DNA of 64,000 nucleotides from NCBI RefSeq assembly GCF_019977195.1, contig NZ_AP024643.1, forward strand, positions 372,001 through 436,000. Reading direction: 5' to 3'. Below are positions 61,489-64,000 of the stretch, piece by piece. The notes beneath the pieces are model-generated. The model saw only the letters and a program-made list of their open reading frames with translations. It was not told the DNA's origin and searched no databases. The DNA is from Arthrobacter sp. StoSoilA2 (GTDB lineage Bacteria; Actinomycetota; Actinomycetes; Actinomycetales; Micrococcaceae). The first letter of the stretch is position 1. Each line of letters opens with the position of its first letter. The position numbers and the translations under genes were made by a program.

Positions 61489-62079
61489 GTGAACGTCACC
61501 GCAGAAACAGCAACTGCCACGAGCGCGGACGTAGCCGGCAATGTATCCCTGATCCTGGGCGAAGTCGCTGACACTACCTCCGGCATTGACTACGCCCAGT
61601 TGGCCCATCTTGCGGACAGGATCAAGGGTGCCGGACGTGTGTTCCTTGCAGGAGCAGGGCGCAGCGGCCTGGTCCTCAGGATGGCGGCCATGAGGCTGAT
61701 GCACCTCGGCCTGACCGTCCATGTCGCCGGTGACACCACCACGCCAGCCATCAGTTCCGGAGACCTCCTGGTGGTTGCATCCGGTTCAGGTACGACGTCC
61801 GGTGTGGTCAAAGCCGCCCAGACCGCACTTGAAGCAGGTGCACAGGTTGCAGCCATCACCACCAATGCAGACTCGCCCCTGGCCGGGCTGGCCGACGCTT
61901 TGGTGATCATCCCGGCGGCCCAAAAGACGGACCACGGTTCAAACATTTCGCGCCAGTACTCCGGCAGCCTTTTCGAGCAGGCGCTGTTCCTCGCCACGGA
62001 GTCGGTTTTCCAGACCCTCTGGGACGCCGCCGACGAACCCGCTGAACAGCTCTGGCTGCGTCACGCCAACCTCGAGTAA
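61489..62079 (+). CDS. hxlB: 6-phospho-3-hexuloisomerase
   Basis: 196 residues from GTG 61489, five bases after GAAGGAG. SIS domain: FLAGAGRSGLVLRMAAMRLM and VVASGSGTTSGVV, plus the family-typical AAQKTDHGSNISRQYSGSLFE. Isomerises D-arabino-3-hexulose 6-phosphate to fructose 6-phosphate in the ribulose monophosphate route. hxlA follows after 110 bp. Confidence 0.94.
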   Translation: MNVTAETATATSADVAGNVSLILGEVADTTSGIDYAQLAHLADRIKGAGRVFLAGAGRSGLVLRMAAMRLMHLGLTVHVAGDTTTPAISSGDLLVVASGSGTTSGVVKAAQTALEAGAQVAAITTNADSPLAGLADALVIIPAAQKTDHGSNISRQYSGSLFEQALFLATESVFQTLWDAADEPAEQLWLRHANLE

Positions 62080-62080
62080 G

Positions 62081-62146
62081 CCCAACTAAGTAGCAGCAGA
62101 CGCCGTTATGAACGCTCAAAAGGGGCTCTGCTGCTACCTACTTGGG
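62081..62146. repeat. Palindrome between hxlB and hxlA
   Basis: 20-bp arms (62081-62100, 62127-62146) with two mismatches and a 26-base loop. Its ends (CCCAACT/TTGGG) resemble those of the elements at 32256 and 35961, but the core differs. It lies one base past the hxlB stop, within the hxlBA operon. Confidence 0.75.
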
Positions 62147-62189
62147 ACCGCACCAACTCAACACAACCCACAAAGAAAGTAAGAACACT

Positions 62190-62813
62190 ATGAAACTCCA
62201 AGTCGCACTTGACCTCCTCACCACCGAGGCAGCCCTGGACCTGGCCGGCAAAGTCGCCGAGCACGTTGACATCATCGAACTGGGCACGCCGCTGATCAAG
62301 GCAGAGGGCCTCTCCGCAGTGACCGCGATCAAGGAAGCACACCCCACCAAGATCGTCTTCGCCGACATGAAGACCATGGACGCTGGCGAACTCGAAGCCG
62401 ACATCGCCTTCAAGGCCGGCGCCGACCTCGTCTCAGTGCTCGGAACGGCAGACGACTCCACCATTGCAGGCGCCGTCAAGGCAGCCCAGACGCACAACAA
62501 GGGCATCGTGGTTGACCTGATCGGCGTTGCCGACAAGGTCACCCGTGCGAAGGAAGCCCGCGCTCTCGGGGCCAAGTTCATCGAATTCCACGCTGGCCTG
62601 GACGAGCAAGCCCAGCCTGGCTTCGATCTTCGCGGACTCCTTAACGCCGGTGAAGAAGCCCGTGTACCGTTCTCGGTTGCAGGCGGCGTCAACCTCTCCA
62701 CCATCCAGGCCGTGCAGTTGGCCGGTGCCGACGTAGCCGTGGCCGGTAGCGCCATCTACAGCGCCCTTGATCCGGAACTGGCCGCCAAGGAACTCAAAGC
62801 AGCCATCCAGTAA
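62190..62813 (+). CDS. hxlA: 3-hexulose-6-phosphate synthase
   Basis: 207 residues from ATG 62190. Orotidine-decarboxylase-like barrel: LQVALDLLTTEAALDLA, IELGTPLIKAEG, VFADMKTMDAGELEAD with catalytic Asp-Lys, and VAGGVNLSTI. Condenses formaldehyde with ribulose 5-phosphate. With hxlB it gives the cell the RuMP fixation or detoxification pair; Ru5P is shared with PdxS. Confidence 0.95.
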   Translation: MKLQVALDLLTTEAALDLAGKVAEHVDIIELGTPLIKAEGLSAVTAIKEAHPTKIVFADMKTMDAGELEADIAFKAGADLVSVLGTADDSTIAGAVKAAQTHNKGIVVDLIGVADKVTRAKEARALGAKFIEFHAGLDEQAQPGFDLRGLLNAGEEARVPFSVAGGVNLSTIQAVQLAGADVAVAGSAIYSALDPELAAKELKAAIQ

Positions 62814-62844
62814 GGCCTGTTGCCCACTCACTGACCCCGCTTGA

Positions 62845-62897
62845 AGCCGCCCGGGAAGTATCCTTTGAAAGGGACTTTCCGGGCGGCTCGCTTTTTT
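62845..62897 (+). terminator. Intrinsic terminator of hxlBA
   Basis: 15-bp arms (62845-62859, 62874-62888), nearly perfect, with a 14-base loop and a run of T shortly after. Confidence 0.9.
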
Positions 62898-62930
62898 GGG
62901 CCCCACATGGGCCCCACATGGGCCCCACTT
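62898..62930. repeat. 11-bp direct repeat, three copies
   Basis: GGGCCCCACAT is repeated at 62898, 62909 and, truncated, at 62920. It directly follows the hxlA terminator and precedes the convergent debranching-enzyme gene. Likely slipped-strand expansion. Confidence 0.88.
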
Positions 62931-62955
62931 TTCCGGCCCTCAGTTTTGTCGGACC

Positions 62956-64000
62956 TCAGGTTTCCGGGCCCCGTAGGTGTGCTTGTTCCAGTAGCTCCGT
63001 GAGCCAAGGCCGCTGCGCATGGCGGAACGTCAAGCCATCCGGCAGGCCTTGGACCGTGGGCTTCGATCCGACAATGTCGATGGTGATGCGGTCGCTTCCC
63101 ATGGGGGCGTTGCCGATGTGGAGGTCTCCGAAGGACGACGGCAAAACAGGATCCAGCCAGACGCCGCCCAACGATATGTGGGCGTCGTAGCGCATGAGGC
63201 CCATCACCAGCTGAATGGGCGTTGTGGCAGCCCATGCCTGGGGTGAGCAGGCGGTTGGATACGGAACTGGTTCGCTGAATTGTTTCCGGTCGAATCCGCA
63301 GAAGAGTTCCGGGAGCCGGCCGCCTGAATACTCGGCGGCTTCCAGCAAGGCTGTGGCAATCCGTTGTGCTTCCTCCACAAATCCGTATCGCAGCAGTCCT
63401 TGGACAATCAGCGCATTGTCGTGCGGCCAGACTGAGCCGTTGTGGTAACTGGCCGGGTTGTAGGCGCCCATGTTGCTTGCCAACGTCCGGATTCCCCAAC
63501 CACTGAACATCTCCGGGGACATCAGGTGCTCCACAACAGAGGGGGCCTTGTCCTCATCCATCAAGCCAAACCACATGGTGTGGCCCATGTTGGAGGCGCA
63601 TGCGTCCACAGGCCGCTTGTCGCGGTCCAATGCAACGGCATAATAGCCCTTGTCCGGAAGCCAAAACTCTTCGTTGAACTTCTGCTTGAGGCGATCAGCG
63701 CGTTCCTGAAGTTCGGCAGCCAAGGTGAGGTCGCCGGCGTCGTACGCCATCCAGGCCCGGGACGTATAGGCGCCGTGCACGTACGCCTGGACTTCGCATA
63801 GCGCCAGGGGCGGTTCAGCGAGGGTGCCATCGGCAAAGTTGATGCCGTCCCAGGAGTCCTTCCATCCTTGGTTGATGAGCCCGTGCTCGTTGGGCCGCGC
63901 GTACTCCACGAAGCCATCGCCGTCCCGGTCGCCGTAATCACGGATCCACTCAAGGGCGCGGTCGGCGTTCGGCAGGAGGGCGGCGATAGTGTCCTTAGAG
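62956..64000 (-). CDS. Glycogen debranching enzyme-type (amylo-1,6-glucosidase) C-terminal part
   Basis: The last 348 or so codons of a gene that starts beyond the right edge. The frame stays open to 64000. The (alpha/alpha)6 barrel is recognised by GDRDGDGFVEYARP, HGLINQGWKDSWDGI (with catalytic-site Asp), YHNGSVWPHDNALI and ACSPQAWAATTPIQLVMGL. These are hallmarks of GH-G-type GDE_C/trehalase-like proteins common in actinobacteria. Specificity for glycogen or another alpha-glucan is not certain. Confidence 0.85.
   Translation of the reverse strand, partial: SKDTIAALLPNADRALEWIRDYGDRDGDGFVEYARPNEHGLINQGWKDSWDGINFADGTLAEPPLALCEVQAYVHGAYTSRAWMAYDAGDLTLAAELQERADRLKQKFNEEFWLPDKGYYAVALDRDKRPVDACASNMGHTMWFGLMDEDKAPSVVEHLMSPEMFSGWGIRTLASNMGAYNPASYHNGSVWPHDNALIVQGLLRYGFVEEAQRIATALLEAAEYSGGRLPELFCGFDRKQFSEPVPYPTACSPQAWAATTPIQLVMGLMRYDAHISLGGVWLDPVLPSSFGDLHIGNAPMGSDRITIDIVGSKPTVQGLPDGLTFRHAQRPWLTELLEQAHLRGPET

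Noticed and set aside
62898..62930. Possible attachment site
   Set aside because: Short direct repeat with no integrase or matching copy nearby; better explained by slippage.

Overview
The window looks like chromosomal DNA from a GC-rich actinobacterium of the Arthrobacter/Paenarthrobacter type. Evidence: GTG and TTG starts are frequent, there is a mycothiol-type formaldehyde dehydrogenase, an Asp23/AmaP envelope-stress operon of actinobacterial layout, and a tetrahydrofolate-linked dimethylglycine oxidase of the kind known from Arthrobacter globiformis. I see no rRNA, CRISPR array, phage or insertion sequence. Genes are densely packed, with many 1-4 bp overlaps.

Layout. 1-9 kb: end of an FAD oxidoreductase, tandem universal stress protein, PEP-utilising enzyme, cation-efflux protein, small zincin, sugar kinase, EamA exporter, and a DUF2975/YozG-type regulator pair with a repeated TCGATA operator. 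9.0-9.4 kb: tRNA-Glu, tRNA-Asp, tRNA-Phe and a terminator. 9.5-15 kb: Ugp-like ABC importer, MgtC protein and glycerophosphodiesterase. 15-17.3 kb: secreted and lipoprotein genes. 17.4-20.2 kb: Asp23/DUF2273/AmaP operon followed by an 11-residue-repeat protein. 20.3-26.3 kb: AlkD-like repair protein, XRE regulator, and an alpha-glucoside-type ABC importer with LacI regulator and operator. 26.3-32.2 kb: exonuclease III, HdeD protein, a two-component system facing a secreted HbpS-like protein, and an ankyrin lipoprotein. 32.3-36 kb: thiolase plus CoA-transferase under an IclR regulator. 36-40 kb: acetyltransferase, VOC protein, DipZ, fasciclin protein.

40-63 kb is the most coherent part: a one-carbon region. 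A BCCT betaine-type carrier and IclR regulator are followed by a long minus-strand array read purU-dmgO-fchA-folD-metF-formate dehydrogenase-like, then glcG-like-fdhA-moeA-fdhD. Divergent or downstream lie a GntR regulator, an orphan pdxS, mycothiol-dependent formaldehyde dehydrogenase with a metallo-hydrolase, an unusual kinase-like/LuxR fusion, and hxlB-hxlA of the ribulose monophosphate route. Read together: methyl groups of dimethylglycine enter tetrahydrofolate, are oxidised by FolD and FchA, released as formate by PurU and probably oxidised by the Mo enzyme matured by MoeA/FdhD, while free formaldehyde is handled by three routes (FdhA, mycothiol, HxlAB). FolD lacks the cyclohydrolase lysine, which fits the presence of a separate FchA. 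A GATATAT motif recurs at three control points and is a candidate GntR operator. The window ends inside a glycogen-debranching-type gene.
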